Assembly: GCA_951813545.1 (NCBI GenBank)
Contig: OX638352.1
Span: 1,116,001-1,180,000 of the forward strand
DNA: 64,000 nt
Direction of reading: 5' to 3'
DNA from: an uncultured Poribacteria bacterium
GTDB lineage: Bacteria; Poribacteria; WGA-4E; WGA-3G
Shown here piece by piece: positions 40,446 through 49,884 of the stretch. The notes below the pieces were generated by a model. The model did no database searches. It was given only the letters and a program-made list of their open reading frames with translations, and was not told the origin of the DNA. How positions within the stretch are numbered: the first letter of the stretch is position 1; each line of letters opens with the position of its first letter. A program made the position numbers and the translations under genes.

Positions 40446-41421
40446 CTGTTTGCCTCGTTTCACCTTCCGCTTGCGCAAGTTCATCATCCAAAATATGCCA
40501 CGTCTCCTCGTCTTTCCGTCTGGTTAACCACGCTTCAAACTGACTTTCTGCTAACTCCTGCCGAATCCGCCTTGTGATTTCCTCGCTGACTTCCTCATAC
40601 TCTCTTTGGTATGACGGATTGTTCCGGATGCGTTCCACAATCTGGTATCCCTCCGAAATAGCAAGTGGTGCGCTCCGCTCAGAAATTTGCAATTCAGTTA
40701 CAGTAGTCCCTAAGGGTGTGTCTATCTCAAGCGTCGTGACCTCAAACCTGAGTTCCAACTGTGTTTCATAAGTTTCACGGACCGACTGGAATGTTTCACC
40801 CTGCTGCAAATGTCCACTGAGTTGCTGCACCAGTTCGTCGGCAGCCTGTTTTTCTGCTGCGGACCCGTCCTTCGGCATGATGATACGTAGTGACTTGAAG
40901 GTGACTGTGGGTGGCACAATAAACTCGGTGCTGTTCGCATCGTAGTAGGACTTGGCTAACCTCGCGACCTCTTCGCTGTTGACAGCATTGAAAAATATAC
41001 GGCGGAAGAATTCGTCGTAAATTAGCTGCTCATAGACCCCTGCTTTCACCGCTTCCTCTTCCAATTGGTACTGCGGTAAAACGCTCTGAAGTTCTCTGTC
41101 AAAACTATATCCGGCACGGATCTCTGCTATCTTTTCTGCCACCCGTGTGTCGCGCTGGGTCACAACAATGCCGAGTCGTTCAGACTCCTGTAAGACGAAT
41201 TTTCGGTTAATGATAGTATCAAGTACTGCGCGCCGCTCGGCGGTAGTCGGTGCCTCGTCGGAACGTACTCCCATAAGCATTGCAATGCGAAACTCATTCT
41301 CAAGTTCGCTGCGCGTGATAGCCTCTGTATTGACAACCGCAATAACTGAATCGATTAACGTTTGCGCGTATGCGTTAACACTTACACAAAGTAGCAGCAG
41401 AAAGGTGATACAGCGTCCCAT
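40435..41421 (-). CDS. SurA N-terminal domain / peptidylprolyl isomerase-like periplasmic protein
   Basis: Signal peptide; LIDSVIAVVNTEAITRSELENEF...NRKFVLQESERLGIVV. Confidence 0.8.
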   Translation of the reverse strand: MGRCITFLLLLCVSVNAYAQTLIDSVIAVVNTEAITRSELENEFRIAMLMGVRSDEAPTTAERRAVLDTIINRKFVLQESERLGIVVTQRDTRVAEKIAEIRAGYSFDRELQSVLPQYQLEEEAVKAGVYEQLIYDEFFRRIFFNAVNSEEVARLAKSYYDANSTEFIVPPTVTFKSLRIIMPKDGSAAEKQAADELVQQLSGHLQQGETFQSVRETYETQLELRFEVTTLEIDTPLGTTVTELQISERSAPLAISEGYQIVERIRNNPSYQREYEEVSEEITRRIRQELAESQFEAWLTRRKDEETWHILDDELAQAEGETRQTDAK

Positions 41422-41422
41422 A

Positions 41423-42598
41423 TTATCTCGAATTTCTCGGCGTTAGCCATTCCTCTTCAATGTGTAAACCGAGTCCCGGACCATCATTTGGGGAAATATA
41501 ACTGTCTGTCGGGAGAGATTCACCCTCAAACAACTTCGTCTCCTCTAACGGCACACCGGGTGGGACACCGAGATAGTATTCTACCCACGGTGTATTCGGC
41601 ATCGCAGCGGACAGATGGAGTCCAGATTGTCTAAGCCCACCACCGTGAAAGATAACGGTGAGTCCAGCAGCGTCTGCGAGATGGCAGATTTTAACGCATT
41701 CAGTTATGCCTCCTACCCAGAAGGTATCCGGTTGCAAAATATCTAAGCACTGCCTTTCAATAATCTGCTGAAACGGGAAGCGGGTGTAGTGATGCTCGCC
41801 ACTCGCCAAACTCACCCAATCGACAGCCTCTCTGACTTTCACTAAACCGTCAATGTCTTCTGGAATGAGGAACTCCTCAATCCATTTAAGACGATACGGA
41901 CGGAGGCGGTGTGCCAAGCGGATCGTATAATCCACATCAAAAGCCATGTAGCAGTCCAGCATAATTTCAACGTCGTCACCAACCATTTCTCTGGTCTTCT
42001 CGACCAATTTTTCGTTCTCTTTTAAGCCCCATTCACCGTCTACCGGTCCATAAGGACATGCCAACTTCACTGCCTTGAATCCGAGTTCCAACTGCCAATC
42101 GGTATCGTTGCCCGTGGCGTAAGCGAACATCTTGTCACGCAAGGGGCCACCGAGCAGTTCATAAACGGGTTGGTTCTTGATTTTGCCATTCAGATCCCAC
42201 AAAGCAATGTCAACCCCGCTCATCGCACAACTGGTTAAGCCTTGTGAACCGTAAGGTTTGGACATACGAAACATCATATCCCAAATCTTCTCGACAGCAA
42301 AACAATTTTCGCCGATCAACATCGGTGCAAAATGCTCATCAATGATCGCAGCGACTGGGGTGCCAAAAGAGGTTTCGCCTATTCCCCAAGTGCCATCTTC
42401 GGCGGTGACTTTGACATAAACCTGATCCCACTGCTTCGGCATCCAACTGGAACGGTGGCGTTTGTATTGCGGATAACGTGACATCGGATTTGCGACCTCG
42501 GCGTGGGCATTCCACGCTTCGCGGCGGGGTTCCGTGCGTTTGATGTCTCGCGGCGGCACGTTGATTCGGACTGTTTGTATGTCTTTGATTTTCATCAT
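41423..42598 (-). CDS. Enolase-superfamily dehydratase (L-rhamnonate dehydratase-like)
   Basis: SGVDIALWDLNGKIKNQPVYELLGGPLRDKMFAYATG; KWIEEFLIPEDIDG; LASGEHHYTRFPFQ. Confidence 0.87.
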   Translation of the reverse strand: MMKIKDIQTVRINVPPRDIKRTEPRREAWNAHAEVANPMSRYPQYKRHRSSWMPKQWDQVYVKVTAEDGTWGIGETSFGTPVAAIIDEHFAPMLIGENCFAVEKIWDMMFRMSKPYGSQGLTSCAMSGVDIALWDLNGKIKNQPVYELLGGPLRDKMFAYATGNDTDWQLELGFKAVKLACPYGPVDGEWGLKENEKLVEKTREMVGDDVEIMLDCYMAFDVDYTIRLAHRLRPYRLKWIEEFLIPEDIDGLVKVREAVDWVSLASGEHHYTRFPFQQIIERQCLDILQPDTFWVGGITECVKICHLADAAGLTVIFHGGGLRQSGLHLSAAMPNTPWVEYYLGVPPGVPLEETKLFEGESLPTDSYISPNDGPGLGLHIEEEWLTPRNSR

Positions 42599-42696
42599 TT
42601 GGCTCCGTTCAGGGTTTGTAGCATGATACCATAATTCAGCGTTTAATTCAAGGGATTTGACGAAACGATTTGGATTATCTCACGCTCGACTTTTGC

Positions 42697-42726
42697 TTGA
42701 CATTCGCTCGCGATGTATGTTATTAT
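42697..42726 (+). promoter_or_regulatory. Putative promoter TTGACA-N18-TATTAT upstream of the TPR/UPF0175 gene
   Basis: Consensus -35, 5/6 -10, 18-bp spacer. Confidence 0.6.
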
Positions 42727-42760
42727 TACCCTCAAGTAACCCGGATCGTGCAGGAGAAAA

Positions 42761-44188
42761 GTGATGCAAGAATTAAATCAAAGATTTGCTAACACCCCTT
42801 ACATCCACAGCTTTGCTTACGGTAACAAGGCATTACCGCCCAAACAGGATAGTGCGGTAGCACATAATGCTCAAGGTATTGTTCACGCCAAAAACAACAA
42901 GTACGATCTTGCCATCACTCATTTTAGCAGAGCAATAAGGCTGGCCCCAGATTATGCTGAAGCTTATTGCAATCGCGGTGTTACCTATGCTAACAAAGGG
43001 CAGGTCGAGCGCGCTATTGAAAACTATAACAAAGCAATACAAATCAAACCCGATTGCGCTGAAGCTTATTGCAATCGCGGTGTCTCTTACCACGAGAAAA
43101 GTAAGGACGACCTTGCAATCGAAGACTACAACAAAGCAATAGAATTAAATCCAGATGTTGCCATGGCTTATAACAATCGCGGGAACGTTTATTGTGGGGA
43201 GGAAAAATTTGAAAAAGCTATCGAAGATTACAACAAAGCAATAGAATTAAATCCAGATGTTGCCATGGTTTATAACAATCGCGGCAATGTTTACAATGAC
43301 AAAGGTCAATTTGAAAAAGCTATCAAAGATTACAACAAAGCAATACAAATCAAACCCGATTTTACCGAAGCATATTACAACCGTGGAAATGCTTACAACG
43401 GCAACAAGGAATTTCATAAAGCTATCAAGGATTTCAACATAGTAATAAAATCACACCCCGAACATGTTGAAACCTATGTCAATCGCGGGAATGTTTACTA
43501 TCACAAGAATCAATTTGATAAAGCCATCGAAAATTACACTAAAGCAATAGAACTTAAACCTGATTATGCAGAAGCCTATTACAATCGTGGGGAAGTTTAT
43601 GGTTTTAGAGGTGAGTGCAATCTTGCCATCGAAAATTACACTAAAGCAATAGAACTTAAACCCAATTTTGCAGAGGCTTACGTTAATCGCGGCACTGCAC
43701 ATTGCGACAAAGGCGAAGTGGAAAAGGCAATTGCTGACTATAGCCAAGCGATAGTCTTGAAACCAAAGGTCGTCGAATCTTACTATACACGTGGTGAAGC
43801 GTGGCTACGTATCAGAAAATGGGAAGAGGCACAACGGGATTTGACTGCTGCTATACTTCAAGGCGTGGATATCGCTGAGGCGTTTCACAACACACACGAA
43901 AGTATAGTTGCTTTTGAAGACGAAACAGGAGTCAAATTGCCGGAAGACATTGTAGCTTTACTGACACCACAGCAAGAACCCCTTGAAATTGATAAGGAAA
44001 CACGTATCGCGCTGGCAATGAAGTATTACGAAAACGAAGAACTCAGCAGCGGTCTTGCTGCTCGACTTGCAGGTGTGTCGCGCGAAGAGTTCTGGTATCT
44101 GATGGGGGATTACGGGCTTTCTCTCTTTGGTACAGCTGAAGATCTCCAAGAGGAACTTGAGAATGCCCACAAAGCCGGTCATCAGTAA
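42761..44188 (+). CDS. TPR repeat protein fused to a C-terminal UPF0175-type (antitoxin-like) domain
   Basis: About ten TPR units (AYYNRGNAYNGNKEFHKAIKDFN); C-term RIALAMKYYENEELSSGLAARLAGVSREEFWYLMGDYGLSLFG. Confidence 0.85.
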   Translation: MMQELNQRFANTPYIHSFAYGNKALPPKQDSAVAHNAQGIVHAKNNKYDLAITHFSRAIRLAPDYAEAYCNRGVTYANKGQVERAIENYNKAIQIKPDCAEAYCNRGVSYHEKSKDDLAIEDYNKAIELNPDVAMAYNNRGNVYCGEEKFEKAIEDYNKAIELNPDVAMVYNNRGNVYNDKGQFEKAIKDYNKAIQIKPDFTEAYYNRGNAYNGNKEFHKAIKDFNIVIKSHPEHVETYVNRGNVYYHKNQFDKAIENYTKAIELKPDYAEAYYNRGEVYGFRGECNLAIENYTKAIELKPNFAEAYVNRGTAHCDKGEVEKAIADYSQAIVLKPKVVESYYTRGEAWLRIRKWEEAQRDLTAAILQGVDIAEAFHNTHESIVAFEDETGVKLPEDIVALLTPQQEPLEIDKETRIALAMKYYENEELSSGLAARLAGVSREEFWYLMGDYGLSLFGTAEDLQEELENAHKAGHQ

Positions 44189-44651
44189 TAATAGTCCGCT
44201 CGTTGCACTTTGGCACTTGGATCTCCTTCCTTTGTTGCGAGATCTCTATACAGAAATTTGGATTCCACGGGAGGTTGAAAAAGAGTTTCTCGGAATCGAA
44301 AAGGAATCTCGCCAAGAGGCACTCAACAATGCACCTTGGATTAAAGTCGTCGATCTGACGAACCCGGGAAGTGCATCGGTTTACGACAGACTTGATCCTG
44401 GTGAAGTCGCTGTGTTAGCACTTGCAAGCGAACACGATACTCGGTTCGTCATCATTGATGAAAAGAAGGCTCGACAAGAAGCAAGAAAAATTGGATTATC
44501 ATTCAAAGGTGTAGTGGGTGTTTTGCTGGAGGCAAAAGAGAATGGCTTGATTGATGAAATCAAGCCGCTTTTAATTGCATTGAAGGAAAACAGGATACGT
44601 CTGAGCAGTTCACTGATTTCTTACGCGTTAAGAGAAGCAGGTGAGATGTAG
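44163..44651 (+). CDS. DUF3368 PIN-like nuclease (toxin-like)
   Basis: KPVISNNSPLVALWHLDLLPLLRDLYTEIWIPREVEKEFL; LDPGEVAVLALA; VIIDEKKARQEARKIGLSFKGVVGVLLEAKENGLI; overlaps the upstream gene by 26 bp. Confidence 0.88.
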   Translation: MPTKPVISNNSPLVALWHLDLLPLLRDLYTEIWIPREVEKEFLGIEKESRQEALNNAPWIKVVDLTNPGSASVYDRLDPGEVAVLALASEHDTRFVIIDEKKARQEARKIGLSFKGVVGVLLEAKENGLIDEIKPLLIALKENRIRLSSSLISYALREAGEM

Positions 44652-44670
44652 AAGAACTTTGAACTTCATC

Positions 44671-44883
44671 GTAGGTTGGGTTGAACAGACATCACCGAAA
44701 TGCTGACACCTTAAAGAGAACTAATACTTGGCCGCCTCGTCCATCACAGAGATACCAAGTGAAACCCAACATTTTCGTATGAAGTTAGGTTTCACTATTC
44801 TTAGGGGTATACGACAGGACCTCGTGTTTGCGGTGTGTTTGGAGGCAGAATCGTATTTCTCAGTTTCGTTCAACCCAACCTAC
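44671..44883. repeat. 16-bp perfect inverted repeat GTAGGTTGGGTTGAAC bounding about 213 bp (MITE-like)
   Basis: GTAGGTTGGGTTGAAC at 44671..44686, reverse complement at 44868..44883. Confidence 0.65.
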
Positions 44884-44971
44884 AGCACTAAATTGATACC
44901 CAATAATACAGATAGAAACCACACCTACCATTTAAGGAATCGCGACCGGGAGGTCACTCCTACAGAAGAGA

Positions 44972-45148
44972 TTATTCCATCAACTCAATCATACCACAAC
45001 CGATCTTGGCACCGCCTCCCGGCTGGATTGGAGGTATATTCATCTGCGTGTTGGCGTGCGAATTCGGAATCTGTTCACAACCGGCTACAAAACATACCGT
45101 CATAATAAGAGTTATTAACACTGCGTAGGTGTAGGATCTGATATTCAT
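44972..45148 (-). CDS. Small lipoprotein (58 aa), absent from the ORF track
   Basis: MNIRSYTYAVLITLIMTVCFVAGCEQIPNSHANTQMNIPPIQPGGGAKIGCGMIELME*; lipobox FVAGC; RBS AGAAGGA. Confidence 0.65.
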   Translation of the reverse strand: MNIRSYTYAVLITLIMTVCFVAGCEQIPNSHANTQMNIPPIQPGGGAKIGCGMIELME

Positions 45149-45270
45149 GAATATCCTTCTTTATTTTTCACAGAGATTTAGTTGAAGTGCTGTCGTATTA
45201 CAGGTATTGTATCACATTCTGGTGTCAAAGCCAATTAAACCTTGCTACCCAGAAACCATACGATTAGTGC

Positions 45271-45298
45271 TTGACATCTGCTCTCATATTGATACAAT
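45271..45298 (+). promoter_or_regulatory. Putative promoter TTGACA-N16-TACAAT upstream of the acetoacetate decarboxylase-like gene
   Basis: Consensus -35, 5/6 -10. Confidence 0.6.
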
Positions 45299-45332
45299 AG
45301 AAATATACTATCCAAAACACGGAGGGAACGAG

Positions 45333-46181
45333 ATGGGATATAAGTTAGATCCGAACGCAATGTATCGGATGCCAACACATTTTGGACCGAGGACAGGACC
45401 GAGGTATGGACCTGATGGCAGAAAATTTGAGTGTAAAGATAACCCAAAATCAACGTCGGTTTCAGTGAGTTTCCTGACAAACAGCGAACAACTTGAGGCT
45501 TTTCTACCGCCAGGTTTCTCGCTTAACGGCGAACCTGTTGTGTCCGTGTCCGGAGGCTATATGAAAGAAATCGAGTGGTTAGCAGGACGTGGCTATAATA
45601 CGCTCGGTGTCAGCTTCCCAGCCATTTTCAACGGCGAAGTAGACCAAGCAACCGGTTCCCTATTGACGGTGTTGTGGGAGAATCTGACAGATCCAATTTT
45701 GACAGGACGCGAGGAACTCGGCTTCTCCAAAATCTACTGCGAACTTCCAGACCCGCTAACGTTTAACGGCGAAACACACTGTACCGCCAGTTGGCTCGGT
45801 TTTAAGTTCATGGACATGCACGTCCGAGCAACGGAGCAAGTTCCGATACCAACTCCGTCCTCATCCCCGCAGCAGACGAGTGGTGAACAACCGCTCACGG
45901 GTACACTCCACTATAAATATATGCCGAGAACAGGTGAATGGGGGACTGCCGACATCGCCTATGCCGTGCTAACACCAGCGCGTACGCCGAACCGAGTTGT
46001 GCAGGAGCATTGGCGCGGCGAAGGAACGGTCGAATTCCACAAAGCGCGTTGGGAAGACCTACCGACACAGTATAACATTGTCAACGCCTTCCACGAATTG
46101 GAAGTCAAAGAGTGGCGTGGCGCATCTATCGTCAAAACCGTCGGCGGGAAAGATCTCAGCGATCAACGCATCTTGCGTTAA
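45333..46181 (+). CDS. Acetoacetate decarboxylase family protein
   Basis: FLPPGFSLNGEPVVSVSGGYMKEIEWLAGRGYNTLGVSFPAIFNG; start after GGAGGGAACGAG. Confidence 0.82.
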   Translation: MGYKLDPNAMYRMPTHFGPRTGPRYGPDGRKFECKDNPKSTSVSVSFLTNSEQLEAFLPPGFSLNGEPVVSVSGGYMKEIEWLAGRGYNTLGVSFPAIFNGEVDQATGSLLTVLWENLTDPILTGREELGFSKIYCELPDPLTFNGETHCTASWLGFKFMDMHVRATEQVPIPTPSSSPQQTSGEQPLTGTLHYKYMPRTGEWGTADIAYAVLTPARTPNRVVQEHWRGEGTVEFHKARWEDLPTQYNIVNAFHELEVKEWRGASIVKTVGGKDLSDQRILR

Positions 46182-46183
46182 TT

Positions 46184-47020
46184 TTAGTCCATTACCGTCC
46201 CACCTGAGACGGTGATGGAAACTCCTGATAGGTAGGCGGCTTCGTCTGAGGCAAGGAACGCAGCCATCTTGGCAACATCTGCCCCTTCGGCGAGTCGCCC
46301 GATGGGTACGGTTGCCTCGGAGCGGCGTGCGTATTCCGAGAACTTCTCATCAGCGGAAAGATTATCGGGCATCAGTACAGATGCAAGATGCCCAAATCGC
46401 TCTGTATCCACAAGTCCAGGGCAAATAGCGTTTACGTTGACCTGATATGGTGCGAGTTCACAAGCGAGCGATTGCGTGAAACCGATCACGGCGAATTTCG
46501 AGGCACTGTATGCAGCGAAGCGCGCCGACCCACGTTTCCCAGTAACAGAAGACATATTGATAATTTTACCGCCCGTTCCCTGTGCGATGAGATGACGTGC
46601 TACCGCCTGAGAACAGAGGAATACACCTTTCACATTGACCTGCTGTACTCTGTCCCAATCCTCTTCAGCCAGATCTACAACAGGCACGCGATCCTTGCCA
46701 GCAATCGTCCCAGCATTGTTGACAAGAATATCAATCTTACCAAAATGTGCGACGGTACGATTTACCATCTCGCGAACCTGTTCCGCATCCGAAACGTCCG
46801 CGACAACGCTGATGGCACGTTGTCCCATCACCTCAATCTCACGGACAACATCGGGTAAACCTTGCCAATCCGCTTGATCTGCAGCATAAGGATGCTCAGT
46901 AATATCGTTGACAGCGACATCGGCACCTTCTTTCGCCAAACGGGTCGCAATGGCGCGTCCGATGCCGTTTTTGCCCCCCGCCCCCGTTACCAAAGCAACT
47001 TTTCCATTTAAGTTGTACAT
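46184..47020 (-). CDS. Short-chain dehydrogenase/reductase (SDR)
   Basis: GKVALVTGAGGKNGIGRAIA; LVNNAGT; YSASKFAVIGFTQ. Confidence 0.93.
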   Translation of the reverse strand: MYNLNGKVALVTGAGGKNGIGRAIATRLAKEGADVAVNDITEHPYAADQADWQGLPDVVREIEVMGQRAISVVADVSDAEQVREMVNRTVAHFGKIDILVNNAGTIAGKDRVPVVDLAEEDWDRVQQVNVKGVFLCSQAVARHLIAQGTGGKIINMSSVTGKRGSARFAAYSASKFAVIGFTQSLACELAPYQVNVNAICPGLVDTERFGHLASVLMPDNLSADEKFSEYARRSEATVPIGRLAEGADVAKMAAFLASDEAAYLSGVSITVSGGTVMD

Positions 47021-47071
47021 TCAGATATAACTCCTTCGATCTGTATCATTTAGTGTGGCATTGCGTATACC

Positions 47072-49000
47072 TCAAGGCGACCAGAGGACGTACGTTGGGA
47101 TATTAAACAGCGTGCCGAGCAGTGCCCACATTCCCACGAACACATAATCGCCCATCACCAAACCCAAAAAGAACGGAATAGCGCGTTGATGTGCACGTAA
47201 ACCGAAAATCGTGATGATAACAAACTTCACCAACCAACCGAGGAAAACAGAGAACCAGAAATCGGCAAGCCCGCCCCATGTCGCAGCAGTCATTACATAT
47301 CCGATCGGGTGAAAGGGCCACCACATAAATTTATGGCGCAGAAAATAGAGGATCCATGTCATCGCTGCGCCGATCCCCATAGATTGCGTGCCATCCCAAT
47401 TCGGGCCGGTAGGGTTGTTAATCCAACGTTCTAAACGCCTGCCGAAGACCTCTTCACCGATACCGATAATGTAGCCGTGTACAGCGAGTGCTCCTGTCTC
47501 ATAAAGAAGGTAGAGGAATGCCCAAAATGAGGCAAGTGTACCGATGACAATGGCGAACATCATCACCCAGACGAGTCTTCGGCTGTTTATGCCTGCACGT
47601 TCAGCGAGTTTAAACCCCTCCAGTTGGTTCGGCATCGGATGCGAAACGTTAAGCCGATTCAGCCAGTAGTAGAACGAAATAATTGTGAGATTCTCGGTCC
47701 CGACGAACCGGGGCCCGAAGGTGACTGACATGAGTCGCGCTGGATCCAGCGCGAGAATCTCATGCGAGGGCGGACCGAATTCGGCACGTACGCGCGTCAC
47801 ACCGAGTGCCATCACAATGAAAATGACGATAAAACCGAACACACCGCCCAAGGACATCCCCGCCTTCACTGAAAATAGCGTGAGTCCGAGACCGCCGAAG
47901 ATTAACCCAGCGATGGCAAAACGGTAGGGCATTGGTTCATTTGAATCATCAAACGCCTTTTTGGATGTCAAACAATTTTGGATGACATCACGGAGGTGCC
48001 TACGAGTCCCCCACAATGCCAGCGCACCGACGGCGAGCCATGCTCCACCGGCACGCTCCGCAAAATAGAGTTCACCTTCACCTAACATCCCCATACGAAC
48101 GACCCGCTCTGCTTTGCCAAATAGATAGAAAAACCAAGCTGACATCGAAATATCTAAGGGCACGAAGAAAGTTAACCCTATGATAAAAGGATAGGCAGAT
48201 AGCGAAATCCATCCGACAGCATTCCACGGTTTGTCTGTGAACAGATGTGTGATCGAATAGTAATTGAGTTGGATAGAGGGAACCTGGGGGAATAGATGGC
48301 TCAAGCCTGCCAGAAGTTCAATAAACCCAGCAACCGAAAAGCCTATCCACATCGTACCGTTTCTGAAAAAACTTTTTCGCCCCCGCGCCATCTCGAGCGG
48401 CAACTGGATGATCGGATACGCCAATTTCTCGCGCTCCGTCCATTGGACACGGATGATGGTGATGAGACATATCAACGTAAACCAAAGCAGTGTGACAAAC
48501 CCTGTCCACACCAAGATTGGCACCAGCCACCCGCGAAGATGCTTCGGAAGATAAAAGGTCGAACCGCCCTTAAAGTAGGCATCAAGAGCGTAATCCTCAG
48601 GCACAAACCACGTCGGAATGTAACGCCAGAAGAGAGATGCCCATTCGTTTTCCGGGGTAGCGAACCGAAACGGATGCGCCAGTGTTCCGACAAGGAACGT
48701 CATCATGGAATGACCACCGATGGTGGATACCATGACGACCATGATATAGATAACGAGGAGTTCCTGCGTAGTTAGGGCATTACGGGGTGCTATCTTTTTC
48801 CAGGCGAAATTGAAACCGATGACAGCGAAAAGGGTGAAAATAGCATTGAAGAAAAGCGAGACGAAGTTGAGAAGAAACTGTGGTTGGATCATCTCCGCGG
48901 CATAGGCGAGCCAATAGGCGTTCCCGATAACAAGGAGCGTACCAATCAGGAGTGCACGGAGCGTAATTCCAGATGTAAAGGAAGTACGAGATTCTGGCAT
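47072..49000 (-). CDS. Large multi-pass membrane protein (DUF6785/DUF6784-like)
   Basis: Many TM segments; pattern ALTTQELLVIYIMVVMVSTIGGHSMM...NEWASLFWRYIPTWFVPED. Confidence 0.7.
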   Translation of the reverse strand: MPESRTSFTSGITLRALLIGTLLVIGNAYWLAYAAEMIQPQFLLNFVSLFFNAIFTLFAVIGFNFAWKKIAPRNALTTQELLVIYIMVVMVSTIGGHSMMTFLVGTLAHPFRFATPENEWASLFWRYIPTWFVPEDYALDAYFKGGSTFYLPKHLRGWLVPILVWTGFVTLLWFTLICLITIIRVQWTEREKLAYPIIQLPLEMARGRKSFFRNGTMWIGFSVAGFIELLAGLSHLFPQVPSIQLNYYSITHLFTDKPWNAVGWISLSAYPFIIGLTFFVPLDISMSAWFFYLFGKAERVVRMGMLGEGELYFAERAGGAWLAVGALALWGTRRHLRDVIQNCLTSKKAFDDSNEPMPYRFAIAGLIFGGLGLTLFSVKAGMSLGGVFGFIVIFIVMALGVTRVRAEFGPPSHEILALDPARLMSVTFGPRFVGTENLTIISFYYWLNRLNVSHPMPNQLEGFKLAERAGINSRRLVWVMMFAIVIGTLASFWAFLYLLYETGALAVHGYIIGIGEEVFGRRLERWINNPTGPNWDGTQSMGIGAAMTWILYFLRHKFMWWPFHPIGYVMTAATWGGLADFWFSVFLGWLVKFVIITIFGLRAHQRAIPFFLGLVMGDYVFVGMWALLGTLFNIPTYVLWSP

Positions 49001-49101
49001 CTTTAAATAGTAGACGGCTATTGGCTTTCAAGGTTGTTCCCTAACGAACGCTGATAGTAGTGTCAGCCTCCAACTGCCGATTGCCGACAGCTGACTGCTT
49101 T

Positions 49102-49884
49102 TTACTGCTTAAGGGATCCCCACACCACTGCGAGCTTGCCGGAAGGCTCAACAGCTAATATCTCATCGTCAAAAGTAAGATCTCCATAAGCAAGACCATC
49201 CCACGCGCCGCCGGGTATCCAGCCAATCTGATGTTCGCGTCCGCCGTTCTCACAATCGTTCATGTGGAAACTGAGCCCGATCGTCAACCCACCTTTCGCT
49301 TTGAAGTTCTTCCCTTCCCCCGGGTTTGCGAACGCGGGATTGCCGCGCGGTTTCGTCGGGTCAATGGCGACCTCGTAGATGTAATCGTTCCCATTCTTCA
49401 CTAACACCCATTCGGTGTTCTCTTTTGACGCAGCGGCGGATAAGTCTTTACCATTCGCACCGAGTGTCCACTGAACGAGGGTATCCCGCACCATGCCGTT
49501 TTTGAAATCAAACATAAATTCGACGCTATCATCTTCCCACCATCTGGCATCAGGAGGATTAATGTCTTGGAGTTCGTCGTCCGTAATTTCAACAGCGAAA
49601 TAGATACGGGTCGGTTCTTGTGAACTCCACGCGACTCTGCCTTGACCGGTAAAATCATTGGCTTTCGGGACACCGTCCCCGACATCTTTCAACTCATCAA
49701 AGGCAACAATTTCAGCGCGTTCCCATTCGTTAAGTTTTCCGTCTATTTTAATGTTCCTAATCTGTTTCGCAACATATTCCTTATCGCGCTTCGCAAAGGC
49801 GGTGGGATGCATCAAAAAGAACATCAGCACGACGGCTGTTACTACCCCAACCGCAAACTTAAAAGTCTTCATAAACTTTTTCAT
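49102..49884 (-). CDS. Secreted CBM9-like carbohydrate-binding protein with C-terminal GKLA-WG-LK motif
   Basis: Signal peptide; IDGKLNEWERAEIVAFDEL; VAWSSQEPTRIYFAVEITDDEL; tail EILAVEPSGKLAVVWGSLKQ. Confidence 0.8.
   Translation of the reverse strand: MKKFMKTFKFAVGVVTAVVLMFFLMHPTAFAKRDKEYVAKQIRNIKIDGKLNEWERAEIVAFDELKDVGDGVPKANDFTGQGRVAWSSQEPTRIYFAVEITDDELQDINPPDARWWEDDSVEFMFDFKNGMVRDTLVQWTLGANGKDLSAAASKENTEWVLVKNGNDYIYEVAIDPTKPRGNPAFANPGEGKNFKAKGGLTIGLSFHMNDCENGGREHQIGWIPGGAWDGLAYGDLTFDDEILAVEPSGKLAVVWGSLKQ

Noticed and set aside
44728-45105. 125-aa plus-strand ORF
   Set aside because: Protein-like features are absent; it spans the inverted-repeat element and is antisense to a better small lipoprotein ORF.
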